From Physella acuta (lineage: Eukaryota; Mollusca; Gastropoda; Physidae): a stretch of DNA of 64,000 nucleotides. The position numbers and the translations under genes were made by a program. The first letter of the stretch is position 1. Each line of letters begins with the position of its first letter. The stretch is taken from the NCBI RefSeq assembly GCF_028476545.1, contig NW_026731783.1:487001-551000 (forward strand). The letters run 5' to 3'. The notes below the pieces were generated by a model. It had not been told where the DNA came from. It did not search any database and was given only the letters and a program-made list of their open reading frames with translations. Below are positions 35,432 to 47,951 of the stretch, piece by piece.

Positions 35432-35581
35432 GAAATGCACTGGAAATAAGAAAATACAAGTAATCTAGTTCTTTTATAAAAAAAAACTTTGGTTGGTAAA
35501 ATATGTAAACGATCTCATGAACAACCAAAGTTTTCACGAAAGAAAGCAAATTGGTTTTATTTTCTTATTTTCAGTGCATTT
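35432..35581. repeat. 150-bp imperfect palindrome
   Basis: The outer arms aaatgcactggaaataagaa (from 35432) and its complement (to 35581) pair over 23 bases with one mismatch. An inner pair actttggttg/caaccaaagt lies around 35488-35533. This is a foldback MITE or a hairpin-forming transcript source. No coding sequence. Confidence 0.75.
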
Positions 35582-36467
35582 AAACGATTGTTGAATGAAC
35601 TAATATTCGCATAAGTTGTTGGCGTGTTGAGCTCAGTAAAACAAATGTCACACATTGTTGATGGAGTTTCTCATTCTCCAAGTTTAATGTTTGATAAGAT
35701 GAAGAGATTGGCTAATGATTGATAGATTTATCTGTGATTGGCTAATTTTGCATACCTCTATCAGAGATAGGCAAATGATTGATACATTTGTCATAAAGGC
35801 AAATCTACAGCTCGTTGTAAAGTAATACAAAACACGCACTAATTTATATGTACTCGTGTTTTTAAAGTCAGTACTGTTTTGTGATGGTCTGATGATTTCA
35901 TACGTTGTTGGGCTATCATTTTATGAACATATTACTTTATCAATATTGTTTTAACCAACATCCAAACGTTACCTGAAATGTAGAGCATAGTTATATCTTA
36001 TTTAGAGTCATTTTAGACTAAATTACTTACTGAATAAAACATTGTATAATTCAATTGTATAATTGTTATTCAATCTCCAGATGAAACCGAAATTTGCTTG
36101 TCTTAGTAAAATGTTAATTAAAAGTCGAATGTTTTTAAATATATTTAATATAAATTGTTTTTATCAAAAAACGAAAAGAAAAACAATATTTTAAATATTT
36201 TAAAAATAAAATGTAATGTTATATTTTATTTGCTAAGAATTTGATGTTGTGATTAATGTGTGTGTATACTCAATTGATTCTGCTGTCTATGTATATTATG
36301 GTTTTGTTATCTCCCTGATGGCATTTTAAATTTAAAAATTGGACACCTTCTATAAAAATTACTTAACGTTATAAAAAAAAGAAAACAATTAAATATCTAC
36401 ATTGCATCAATCTAAATGAGACTTTCAGTAAATAAAAAAAAAAAACTGTCGATGCAGTACTTTCCAC
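35582..36467. other. AT-rich, nothing recognised
   Basis: About 890 bases. Short direct repeats of gattgatagatttatc/gattgatacatttgtc occur at 35720-35800. Nothing else. Confidence 0.5.
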
Positions 36468-36693
36468 AGTGTAAACTGGAGTAATATTACAGGCCTTAAC
36501 AAAGCTAACTGAAGAAGAAAGTCGATGACCTGACACATATAATAAAACCTTAGACTTCTCCCATCACACTGTGGTTGTTGGGTATGTTTCAGCAAAAAGA
36601 TAAGTTGTAACAAAACGGTTTTTGTTCCCACTGTTGGTGTATGGCTTGCAGGAAAATGATCCCATGTTGCTACAAGTTCGAGTAATCCAAGGA
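36468..36693. repeat. Dispersed repeat, uninterrupted partner of 19194-19430
   Basis: Keeps the intact aactggagtaatattac junction that the MITE at 18988 interrupts in the other copy. Confidence 0.75.
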
Positions 36694-37124
36694 AATAACC
36701 ATTGAGAGTAGAACACACTGGTTCATTATCTGATCTAAAAGGTAAACTATGCTTTTAATTAGTTATTATGACTGAAACAACTCGTTCAAAAACACTATCC
36801 AGTATTGTCGAATTTTATTTATCTGCAGCTAAAGATTATTGAAGTTTTAGACATATAAAACAATCTCTATATACCGACATAGGTTGTATTTATAAGAACA
36901 ATGTAATTATTGTGAGCTGGACACTATCCTGACTGGCAATATGACTTGTAAAGGAATATATTTGCAAGCATCAGGGACTTTATTGAAAATATTGTTGCCA
37001 TGACATTTGAATGAATAAGACGAACGATCAATCCGGTTGAATTAAAGTTGTTCCGAAGATACTATTCCATGACATTTTTTAAACGATAATACGTAAATGC
37101 ACGCTATAATGACCAGACAATAAC
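36694..37124. other. AT-rich, nothing recognised
   Basis: About 430 bases with no supported feature. Confidence 0.5.
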
Positions 37125-37330
37125 CCCACATTGGTCAAGCAGAAACAATATAATAACAGTGAAACGAACTGACCTGTCACGTGTGACGTTCAGCTGACCA
37201 AGCGTTAGGAGATGGTCAGTCTAACGTGTAGGACATAGTCGCATATCAGAAAGCAGTTGGAGATTGAGTACAGTTAGAAATAGTCCCATGTGTACCCATA
37301 TACACTGTAATATTATTTAGCTCTTGTAAC
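37125..37330 (+). repeat. Dispersed promoter-like repeat, partner of 18780-18979
   Basis: High identity with the earlier copy across gacctgtcacgtgtgac, gtcagctgaccaagcgttag, and tagtcgcatatcagaaa. Here it is not followed by the aactggag repeat, which lies 430 bases upstream instead, so the two blocks have been rearranged. Confidence 0.65.
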
Positions 37331-38525
37331 TTTAGAGACGAAGGAAAATACAACTAAAAAATACCGGAGAGATTCAATATGATGGCGGATATCCAATTAT
37401 TCTTACGGGACAAGTAGGATTGGGAAACAGTGATTTTGTGTTAAGAGTGTCATACGTATCGTTAATTAAATACGTTACAAAAACAATATGATTAATGTCA
37501 ATACATTCTTAAATGTAAAGTTAGACACATGATCAAAAAGAGCAAGTCACCCATAAATTCGAACAATCAGACTTGTATTGCATTTGTACTGAATGTATCC
37601 CATTAATGGAAAATGTACAAGCATAAGACGCATTTACAAAAAAAAAATGTATAGCAATATCAAGGTGTAAAAATAACAGATGTTACAGCATCCACTGTAT
37701 TACTTTTTTAAGGTTCCAAACTTAGGTAATTACAATTATCGCAATGAAGTTTTTGAAAAAAAAATTGCAATAAAAATGAATGTTTCCAAAATACTACCGC
37801 ATTATTTCAAAAACATATCAAGGGCAATAACTTAACAAATAAACTTAACAAATATTTATATTATTACATTTTCTTTTTATTTTCTAAAAAGGCTGATCAT
37901 TGCATCACATTAAATTTCCTAAATAATATCTTGATACACATAAACATATTTGTTATTGTTCTTTTATGTGTCTTAAGAAAAAGGGTGAATAAATTAATTA
38001 CAAAACAGTGGCCAAACGTTATACATTTAACAAAAACAACCAATTAGTTCGGTTCAATTGTCATATTTCATCTTACTTCTGGGTTATTACATTAAAGAAT
38101 TTTCTTCTATCTGTCAAATGAAATGTTTGGTTTTAATTTGCGGGGTCACATTTTAGTGTAAGGGGAAATATATTTGTTTGGACAGACACTTTTTTTTTCA
38201 ACTGTATAAAATGATACTGTCAGTTATCAAGTACGAGTGAAGTTTGAAGACATTCATCAAATTGAAATGAATTTAAACTTAGTGACACTATTTAATCTAC
38301 ATCAGACACACTGACAGACAAACAGACAACCAAACATACACCGTATTCCCATTTTATTTATACTTATACATCAGACAATTGTCGAAAATTATTGACTTTC
38401 TGAATGATGATAAATGAAACAAAGTGCAATATTTTTTAGTGCACAATTTCATATTCATTGTATGTTTGTTCTTACATAATTTTGTAATTGCATGAAATTA
38501 GAAAATTAACCACACCCTTTTGTGG

Positions 38526-38528
<3 letters not shown>

Positions 38529-38594
<66 letters not shown>
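38529..38594. repeat. (TA)n microsatellite
   Basis: About 65 bases of TA in U0. Confidence 0.95.
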
Positions 38595-38596
<2 letters not shown>

Positions 38597-38819
38597 CCTA
38601 TGGGACGCTTGTAAAAAAAATTGCTAAAATTTGTTAAAAAACTAGTTAAAACACAAATTATATTTTATTGTATTTAAACATAGCTAGACTTTTGAATCTG
38701 TTTGTGTTTTTTTTTTTTTAATAATATTAATTTAGAAAAATGTTATAGCGCCGGCTTTGCAGGACTTGTCACCTATCCACATATCACCCCGCACCTACCA
38801 CTCATGTATCTATTTCATT

Positions 38820-39720
38820 AAAAATGCATGCATTTAAAACACGTTTTTTTTTATTTATCACTTCCCATTTTGCTTTAAAATATGTTAAGGGAAATAATAT
38901 CTAATAATTTCTTTAGTCAAAAAAAAAAAAAAAATACTCTTTCTATAATTTAAATGTTAACAAATTATTTTGTTATTAGCCAGTATCAATATTTTTTTTT
39001 GCAAGATATCTAAAGAAATATAAAATTGCTTCATAATTTAAAATATAAGACGGTATTTATATGTTTAAAAAACTAGTACTAGAAAGAAATCTTAAGTTTA
39101 TAAAATAGTAACGTGTTAGCTATCTTCTGTAGTGTGATATATTTACAATTAAAAATTGAAAAAAGAAAAAAACTACTTTATTCGAAGTAACGAACCTGCA
39201 TGACCTGTTGCAGGTGAAGTAGAGATCAACTGTGTCTTGAAATATTACAATTTTAAATGACCTGCCAGATTAAGGTGTCAGCATACCATTTTTAATCTAA
39301 ATTAATCTATCTGAAACGTAAAAATGGATTATATCTGTAAACCTAGTCTGTTTTTGTAATTATAAAGCTATATATAAATTCACCAATCAGTATTTAAAAT
39401 GCCTTTAATTTGACCAATTAGCAAAACAGAAAATCGGGCTCTAAATAAAATATCATTTTCTAGCAATAATATAAAGTTTATTAACACGAAAAAATATGAT
39501 TGTATAGACAGTGGGAGCTTATCCCCACTGATATCCAGGGGCTATAACAACATATTTACAAAAATAATAAACATTTTAAAAGTTATTGAAAGTGATTATA
39601 TTTCCTGAAAAATGCTGATAAGATTGAAAACATTACATACATCCAAAATCGATTTAAAACATACGCGATACAATTGCTTTCGTCATCTGTGTACGCATGT
39701 AAAACAAAATCGTTAAAGCT
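38820..39720 (-). repeat. R1 module, minus copy facing a plus copy
   Basis: Reverse complement of parts of 40080-40690 (cgaagtaacgaacctgcatg, aggtgaagtagagatcaac, ccagattaaggtgtcagc). Together with the plus copy it makes a large imperfect inverted repeat with about 700 bases between the arms. 39400-39720 matches 31080-31400. Confidence 0.75.
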
Positions 39721-39959
39721 TACCCAGTCCACACGTGTCACATGTCATCGACCAACACCACCACGCCCCTCTGATGCTAACGTTCACAAAAACTGAGTAG
39801 ACAACTCAAACATCTCATCCAATGAACTAACTGAATAGCATGCTTGGTGTACTTGACTGATGGAAATATAGGGACTATGGTGTATGGGGTTCCTGAGGTT
39901 CGAGGTCAGGAAAGGTGTATTTTTTTTTAAATACTTAACAAAGGGAACATTAACACTCC

Positions 39960-41460
39960 GTACCTACTATTGCTTAATCTGAATTTATCGCATTTTTTAA
40001 AAAAAACAAGTATAAAAGAAATGCACTGTTTTTATTAGCATGCTTTTATTACTGATTGGTTAATGTATTTACATCTTTATAATTACAAACAGCGGTCCAC
40101 CCAAACAACAGACTAGGTTTACAGATATAGTTCATTTTTACGTTTCAGATATATTCATTTAGATTAAGGTGGTATGATGACACCTTAATCTGGTATATGT
40201 CAGGTCATCTGATAATGTGTTATCTCAAGAAACTGTTGATCTCTACTTCATCTGCCACATATCATGCAGGTTTGTTACTTCGAATGGAAGAAAAAGTTAT
40301 TTGCAATATTTTTTATTGTAAAAACATCACCAACTGGTAGATAGTGACATTTTAAAATAAGATTTCTTTCAAGTACTAAATTTTAAAACATATTAATACC
40401 GCTAATCATTTTAAATTATGAGTCAATTTTATATTTTTTATATCTTGCAAAAAATCAGTATTTGTTTTTTTTAAATACACTTTTCAAATATTTAATATTA
40501 TGAAAGAATAACAAATGTTTTAATTAGCTTTCACTGTTGTACTGTTTTTTGTTATTGTTTTTTTTTTGACTAATGGGATTCTTACAAATTATTTCACTTA
40601 ACATATGTCTAAAGCAATGGGAAGTGATAACAAAAATCGTTTGTTTAAATACATGCACATTTTTAATACATTATTAACACAATAAAAGGATTCAACAATG
40701 TAATCTCAGCATTTACATCGTAGCTGTGTTTTAGGTAATTTTGCAGCTACAAAATCTTAATTAGTTACTTATATTATTCTTTATTTTTATTTTCAAATGT
40801 ATTTCAGTAATAGTTATTAGTCCACACCACTTAACCCAAATCAAAAAAAAAAAAAAGTTATTCGCCAGGTGTTAATTTTACATGCATTTATAAGCCAGGT
40901 TCGATTTGTACATACATATTGTATAAGCCAGGTTCGATTTGTACATACATATTGTATAAGCCAGGTTACATGTGTACATACATGTATAAGTCAGGTTCTA
41001 TTTGTACAACTATATTAGCGTATATACTGTCTCAATAGAATAACCAATTACTAATTAATACATTATTTAAAATAATCGGGCTTAAAATGTTTTTAAATAA
41101 ACAATTGGCCAAATCAAATAATATTCTTTGACACATACACCACACATGGTAGACACGTAATATTTGAAACACAAGTTATGCATGACAAGTCGTATGCATT
41201 TCAAACATAATATTGTTACATTGGGGTGCGCTAGTTATAAGACACTTCAAAATTAATTGTATTATATCAAATAAAAGTTTATCCAACCATGTATGGCGAC
41301 CGAAAATATTTAAAATATTACACCCCTCCCCCACTGCCTCAGTCCTCACCCAGTCTACACGTGTCACATGTTAACAACCAAATCAACCTCCCACCTCTGA
41401 TGCTAACGTCCACAAAAACTTAATAGACCACTTAAACATTACACCTAATTAACTAATTCA
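39960..41460 (+). repeat. R1 module, plus copy in U0
   Basis: Landmarks in order: gaacattaacactccgtac, ggtccacccaaacaac, gtcaggtcatctgataatg, tgcaggtttgttacttcgaa, three to four tandem units of about 32 bp with ataagccaggttcgatttg (40890-41010), acaccacacatggtagacac and cacgtgtcacatg. Here the tandem units are intact; in U1 and U2 they are split by (TA)n. Confidence 0.8.
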
Positions 41461-42216
41461 ATAACATGTATTGTGTACCTTTCAGCGCCATTAAATAACA
41501 CTTAATACAGTGACTAATTTTAGGTCATGTTTATTTTTAGCAGTACAAACTGAAAGTAAAACATAGACTTGAAAAAAAATCAGAATAAATACACTACTTT
41601 AAACTTCAAAGTATAAATATAAAAACTCTTGACTTATTTTGATTGTTTTTTTTGTCTTCCCTTTAAAAGTATCATTCGCTGTACTCGTTCGATGTGTTAT
41701 TAACGATCATAACATTCAAAGGTCGTAAGGCCACATCGGGTTCATGGCCACTCATTTTGTTTAATGTCTAACATACTTTAACACTGGTCAAAATACAAAG
41801 AGATGTGTGCCAAAGGTGAACGTGTTGGACGGTTAGATATGGTGGAACTGTCCGACATACACACGTATGTATATTAACGGTGAATTTACTGGAGATTTAG
41901 GTATAGACAAAGACAAGGTAAACGATCTAAACTAGACATTGCAAAAGTAGATTCAAATATATGTTTTCATCATCATCCAAATTATTATCATCATCACCAA
42001 CACAACCATTATTTTTACCACAAATAGGCTACTACTCTAATGAGGGTGATCCACTACTATGTAAAGCCTGCCAGTATCATAATCAGCCTTTAAAAACAAT
42101 AAGGGTTAAACATTTTCGAGAATATGGCATATTTTATTCTTCTCTTTATTGAAAAAAAAATCGCATAGATTAACGCCAAAACTTCTGATGATCAAATTGT
42201 CCTGCTACTGTCACTG

Positions 42217-44434
42217 TAAGAGTTGGATGTGTTTCTTGTATCTCAGCTCACACCCTGAGTGGTCTAAGTGTTGGATGTGTTTCTTGTATCTCAGCTCACA
42301 CCCTGAGTGGTCTAAGTGTTGGATGTGTTTCTTTTATCTCACCTCACACCCTGAGTGGTCTAAGTGTTGGATGTGTTTCTTGTATCTCAGCTCACACCCT
42401 GAGTGGTCTAAGTGTTGGATGTGTTTCTTGTATCTCAGCTCACACCCTGAGTGGTCTAAGTGTTGGATGTGTTTCTTGTATCTCAGCTCACACCCTGAGT
42501 GGTCTAAGTGTTGGATGTGTTTCTTTTATCTCACCTCACACCCTGAGTGGTCTAAGTGTTGGATGTGTTTCTTGTATCTCAGCTCACACCCTGAGTGGTC
42601 TAAGTGTTGGATGTGTTTCTTGTATCTCAGCTCACACCCTGAGTGGTCTAAGTGTTGGATGTGTTTCTTGTATCTCAGCTCACACCCTGAGTGGTCTAAG
42701 TGTTGGATGTGTTTCTTTTATCTCACCTCACACCCTGAGTGGTCTAAGTGTTGGATGTGTTTCTTGTATCTCAGCTCACACCCTGAGTGGTCTAAGTGTT
42801 GGATGTGTTTCTTGTATCTCAGCTCACACCCTGAGTGGTCTAAGTGTTGGATGTGTTTCTTGTATCTCAGCTCACACCCTGAGTGGTCTAAGTGTTGGAT
42901 GTGTTTCTTTTATCTCACCTCACACCCTGAGTGGTCTAAGTGTTGGATGTGTTTCTTGTATCTCAGCTCACACCCTGAGTGGTCTAAGTGTTGGATGTGT
43001 TTCTTGTATCTCAGCTCACACCCTGAGTGGTCTAAGTGTTGGATGTGTTTCTTTTATCTCACCTCACACCCTGAGTGGTCTAAGTGTTGGATGTGTTTCT
43101 TGTATCTCAGCTCACACCCTGAGTGGTCTAAGTGTTGGATGTGTTTCTTGTATCTCAGCTCACACCCTGAGTGGTCTAAGTGTTGGATGTGTTTCTTGTA
43201 TCTCAGCTCACACCCTGAGTGGTCTAAGTGTTGGATGTGTTTCTTTTATCTCACCTCACACCCTGAGTGGTCTAAGTGTTGGATGTGTTTCTTGTATCTC
43301 AGCTCACACCCTGAGTGGTCTAAGTGTTGGATGTGTTTCTTGTATCTCAGCTCACACCCTGAGTGGTCTAAGTGTTGGATGTGTTTCTTTTATCTCACCT
43401 CACACCCTGAGTGGTCTAAGTGTTGGATGTGTTTCTTATATCTCAGCTCACACCCTGAGTGGTCTAAGTGTTGGATGTGTTTCTTGTATCTCAGCTCACA
43501 CCCTAAGTAGTCTAAGTGTTGGATGTGTTTCTTGTATCTCAGCTCACACCCTGAGTGGTCTAAGTGTTGGATGTGTTTCTTGTATCTCAGCTCACACCCT
43601 GATTGGTCTAAGTGTTGGATGTGTTTCTTGTATCTCAGCTCACACCCTGAGTGGTCTAAGTGTTGGATGTGTTTCTTGTATCTCAGCTCACACCCTGAGT
43701 GGTCTAAGTGTTGGATGTGTTTCTTGTATCTCAGCTAACACCATGAGTGGTCTAAGTGTTGGATGTGTTTCTTGTATCTCAGCTCACACCCTGAGTGGTC
43801 TAAGTGTTGGATGTGTTTCTTGTATCTCAGCTCACACCCTGAGTGTTCTAAGTGTTGGATGTGTTGCTTGTATCTTAGCTCACACCCTGAGTGGTCTAAG
43901 TGTTGGATGTGTTTCTTGTATCTCAGCTCACATCCTGAGTGGTCTAAGTGTTGGATGTGTTTCTTGTATCTCACCTCACACCCTGAGTGGTCTAAATGTT
44001 GGATGTGTTTCTTGTATCTCAGCTCACACCCTGAGTGGTCTAAGTGTTGGATGTGTTTCTTGTATCTCAGCTCACACCCTGAGTGTTCTAAGTGTTGGAT
44101 GTGTTGCTTGTATCTCAGCTCACACCCTGAGTGGTCTAAGTGTTGGATGTGTTTCTTGTATCTCAGCTCACATCCTGAGTGGTCTAAGTGTTGGATGTGT
44201 TTCTTGTATCTCACCTCACACCCTGAGTGGTCTAAATGTTGGATGTGTTTCTTGTATCTCAGCTCACACCCTGAGTGGTCTAAGTGTTGGATGTGTTTCT
44301 TGTATCTCAGCTCACACCCTGAGTGGTCTAAGTGTTGGATGTGTTTCTTGTATCTCAGCTCACACCCTGAGTGGTCTAAGTGTTGGATGTGTTTCTTGTA
44401 TCCCAGCTCACACCCAGAGTGGTCTAAGTGTTGG
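42217..44434 (+). repeat. 48-bp satellite array 1, about 46 copies
   Basis: The unit is taagtgttggatgtgtttct plus tgtatctcagctcacaccct plus gagtggtc. Main variant A reads ttgtatctcagctcac and variant B ttttatctcacctcac; B occurs at units 3, 7, 11, 15, 18, 22 and 25 of the first 27. The right third carries a different five-unit pattern (gtgttc, gttgcttg, catcctg, cacctcac, aaatg) repeated with a 240-base period. Because 48 is a multiple of 3 and the unit lacks stops in several frames, long open frames arise on both strands (for example 42149-43510). They are not considered genes. Confidence 0.95.
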
Positions 44435-44576
44435 CTAGTGCGCATGTCATGGTAGAATATTTGCAAGTAAAACTAAAGACCTAGAGATTGTGTACGTCTC
44501 TTATTAAACAAGATTTCCGTTCTTAATGTTACATCAGTGTAATCTCGTCAGGACTGTGCTGACATCAGATGGTATA

Positions 44577-44756
44577 TGAGTGGTAGGCGCAGGGTGATGG
44601 GTGGATGGGTGATATATACATGAGTGGTAGGTGTGGGGTGATGGGTGGATGGGTGATAGATACATGAGTGGTAGGCGTGGGGTGATGGGTGGATGGGTGA
44701 TAGATACATGAGTGGTAGGTGTGGGGTGATGGGTGTATGTGTGATAGATACATGAG
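44577..44756 (+). repeat. 44-bp GATGGGTG minisatellite, about 4 copies
   Basis: Units tgagtggtaggtgtggggtg plus atgggtggatgggtgatagataca start at 44577, 44621, 44665 and 44709, with a partial unit after. Minus-strand open frames (Thr/His/Pro-rich) are artefacts. Confidence 0.93.
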
Positions 44757-45166
44757 TGGTGAATGATGGATGGATACAATAATGGTCTTCACACAGACAA
44801 ACTTAATAAAACTAACACTGGCGACTGAAATCAATTAAGCCACACGCAAGACACATGTAAAACACGTTTAAGACACATTTAAGACACATTGAAGACGCGC
44901 TTCTACATTTCGATTGTAATATATATTAAACACATACATGATTTAAACGTGTGTGTTAAAAAAACCAGTTGTATTAATGCAATAACTATCAACTTCGTAA
45001 GATATTGAACGGAAAAATGACAAGCTGCTGTAACTTTCCATTGTCTAGGTAAGTACTGGTAGGATTTCAATTTAATTATGAAAAAACAGTAGAAATGACG
45101 TTGCTTACTAATGTGATAAATATCATACAGTGTTACATTCATTGAAAATATCCCAATATATGTATG

Positions 45167-45171
<5 letters not shown>

Positions 45172-45220
<49 letters not shown>
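45172..45220. repeat. (TA)n microsatellite
   Basis: About 49 bases, with a gtatgtatgta lead-in. The identical tract is at 52432-52480 in U2. Confidence 0.95.
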
Positions 45221-45224
<4 letters not shown>

Positions 45225-46303
45225 AATTACACAATTAGGCTAGAATGAATGGTTCTAATATACTGTCTTATTCGAAGGGCAATAACCGAAAATATAACTT
45301 CCATACTAATTTGTATCGTTAAATTTTCTTTTTAAATACTAAAAAAGGCCAACAGTTTCATTCAAACAATTACTAAGGTACTATATTGATAAATGGACAC
45401 AGTTTTAGCTTTATTCTTATATGTGTCTTTAAAAAAATGGATGACTAAATTATTTACAAAAACAGTGGCCAAGCATTATACATATATCAAAGACCATCGA
45501 TTGGGTAACTTTAATTGACGTTGTGAAATATGTGCCGATGGTTTCCAATTTTTTATATATACTTTTCTTCTTAGTGTCAAATGTAATTTTTAGTTTCTTT
45601 TTGTGGGCGCAGATTTTAGTGTGATTGCAATAATTTATTTTGGACGGACATTTTTTTTCCAACTGTATTAGAATATACAGTCAGTTATTAAGTACGAGTT
45701 ATTGTCTTCCTATAAATTAAATATTTAAAAATTATATTGTTATAAACAGTTTTTGTTTTCCAAGATATCTAAACAAATATATAATTGCTTCATAATTTAA
45801 ATTATAAGACGGTATTTATATGTTTTAAAATGTAGTACTTTTAAGAAATATCAAGTGTAAATTATAATCACTGGTTGACTGTCTTTTTTGTGTGATATAT
45901 TTACAATAAAAAAAAAATTGAAAAATAAAATCTACTTCTTCCATGTCATCAACAAATACCACCCCGCCCCTCTGATGCTAACGTTCACAAAAACTGAGTA
46001 GACCACTCAAACATTTCGTCCAATGAACTAATTGAATAGCATGCTTGGTGTACTTGGCTGATTTTAGGTTTTGTTTATTCTAGCACTAAATACTCTAAAT
46101 ATGACTGCAATGAGTATTCTGGTAAACAGTAAAGAGTAACACCTTATAAACTTATAAACTCCTAGCAAAAACTCTCATATTTACTATGTGGGTCAAATGT
46201 GATCTAGAACTAAAACACGCACACATATAATTACTTCAACCAAAAACGTTGCCTGAAATGTCAACGTTTTCTATAGCATTTAAAAAAAAATATTATTCTA
46301 TGG

Positions 46304-46420
46304 CAGAGGCGTAGCGAAGGGGGAGGGGGGGGGGGGGAGATGCGGACCGCACCGGGTGACACCATTTAGGAGGGTGACACCAAGGCAAAATATATCAAAG
46401 TATATAGAAAAAAAGATAAT
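46304..46420 (+). mobile_element. Left half of a cagaggcgtagcg hAT-like MITE
   Basis: cagaggcgtagcgaaggggg, a G run, then gcggaccgcaccgggtgaca, matching the left half of 2450-2714. The right end is absent. The U2 copy (53564-53680) has a G run two bases shorter. Confidence 0.75.
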
Positions 46421-47855
46421 TCCACTTAATTAAGTGATTGGAGTGTTAAATAGTCTTTTAAAGGGCAAACTAAAGGGTAGGAGTGGGTAGGCGTAAAGCA
46501 AGCGAAGTGCCTGTGGAGTACAACGTCCGGACGTCGTAAGTTCATCTCAAGTTTACAAAAGCCGTGTTGAGTTGGAGTAAACGATTTAAGATATAACATC
46601 GACAGCAGAGAATATATGGCAACATTTGAGGTGGAAAAAAAACAAAAACAAATTTGATGCTAGATGTGAGATGGGTGGAGTCGTAATGAGATCATAGAAG
46701 CAGGGAGAGGGTCATGGGGTATAGGGGATGAGGGTCTGACATTATTCTTTTTTTTTCTTTTTTTTCTAAATTTTTAATATAGTATACTATGGTGTATGGG
46801 GGTCATGGAACAAATACGATTGAGATATGGGGACTATGGTGTATGGGGGTGCTGAGGTTCGAGGTCAGGGAAGGTGTTTTATTTTTTTTTAAATACTTAA
46901 CAAAGGGAACATTAACACTCCGTACGTAATATTGCTTAATCTGAATTTATCGCATTTTTTTAAAAACAAGTATAAAAGAAATGCACTGTTTTTATTAGCT
47001 TGCTTTTATTACTGATTGGTTAATGTATTTACATCTTTATAATTACAAACAGCGGTCCACCCAAACAACAGACTAGGTTTACAGATATAGTTCATTTTTA
47101 CGTTTCAGATAGATTGATTTAAAATAAGATGGTATGATGACACCTTAATCTGGTATATGTCAGGTCATCTGATAATGTGTTATCTCAAGAAACAGTTGAT
47201 CTCTACTTCATCTGCCACATCCCATGCAGGTTTGTTACTTCGAAAGGAAGAAGAGGTTATTTTTAATTTTAAGTGTAGAAATATCACGTGCCAGTGGATA
47301 AGCACAATTAAACCTAAGATTTCTTTCAAGTACTACATTTTAAAACATATTAATAACGTTAAACATTTTAAATTATGAGCCAGTTATATCTTTTTTTTAG
47401 ATATCCTGCAAAAAAATCAATATTTGTTTAAACAAGTACATTTTTTAAAAACATTAATATATTGAATGAATAGCAAATGTTAATTAGCTTTGACTGTTGT
47501 ACTGTTTTTGGTTGTCTTTTTTTATAACTAAAGGAATTCATAGACAGTATTTCCCTTAACACATTTTAAAGCAAAATGGGACGTGTTAAAAAAAAAAACA
47601 TTTGTTTAAACATGCAGATTTTTAATCCATTATTAACACAATACAAGGATTCAACAATGTAATCACAGCATTTACATCGTATGTGTTTTAGGTAATTTTG
47701 CAGCTACAAAAACTTAATTAGTTACTTATATTATTATTTATATTTTAAATGTATTTAAGTAATAGTTATTAGTCCATACCACTCAACACAAATCAAACAA
47801 AAAAAGTTACAATACAGGTGTTAATTTTACATGCATTTATAAGCCAGTTTCGATT

Positions 47856-47860
<5 letters not shown>

Positions 47861-47947
<87 letters not shown>
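47861..47947. repeat. (TA)n microsatellite inside R1 tandem units
   Basis: Lies between gatttgtacatatata and tataaaccaggttcc, where U0 has catacatattgtataagcc. The TA tract therefore replaces or grew from the short TA-rich spacer of the 32-bp units. The U2 tract (55119-55190) is 14 bases shorter. Confidence 0.9.

Positions 47948-47951
<4 letters not shown>

Larger units (their letters stand above)
37640..42216 (+). repeat. Higher-order repeat, partial diverged unit U0
   Basis: 37740-38350 matches 45250-45700 and 58910-59500 (gggcaataac, tatgtgtctt.a.aaa, acaaaacagtggccaa, gacagacaaacagacaacc). 39730-39850 matches 45945-46065. 39960-41460 matches 46890-48480. 41480-42216 matches 48500-49236 almost exactly. 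The 48-bp array and the 44-bp minisatellite are missing on its left side. It also contains the inverted R1 copy 38820-39720. Confidence 0.75.

Noticed and set aside
41811-41920. Short Met-initiated frame followed by a possible splice donor (aaggtaaac), repeated in U1 and U2
   Set aside because: The frame closes before the donor, and I see no acceptor or second exon.
41961-42152. 63-residue frame present before arrays 1 and 3 (56228-56419)
   Set aside because: It is part of the duplicated flank; the array-2 copy has an early stop, there is no known domain, and duplication alone explains its repetition.
42149-43510. 453-residue open frame made of 16-residue WSKCWMCFLYLSSHPE repeats (and a 532-residue one at 49172-50770)
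   Set aside because: A 48-bp satellite is a multiple of three with no stop in several frames; frames are open on both strands, and in array 3 the same frame is broken repeatedly by simple variants (gttgaatg).
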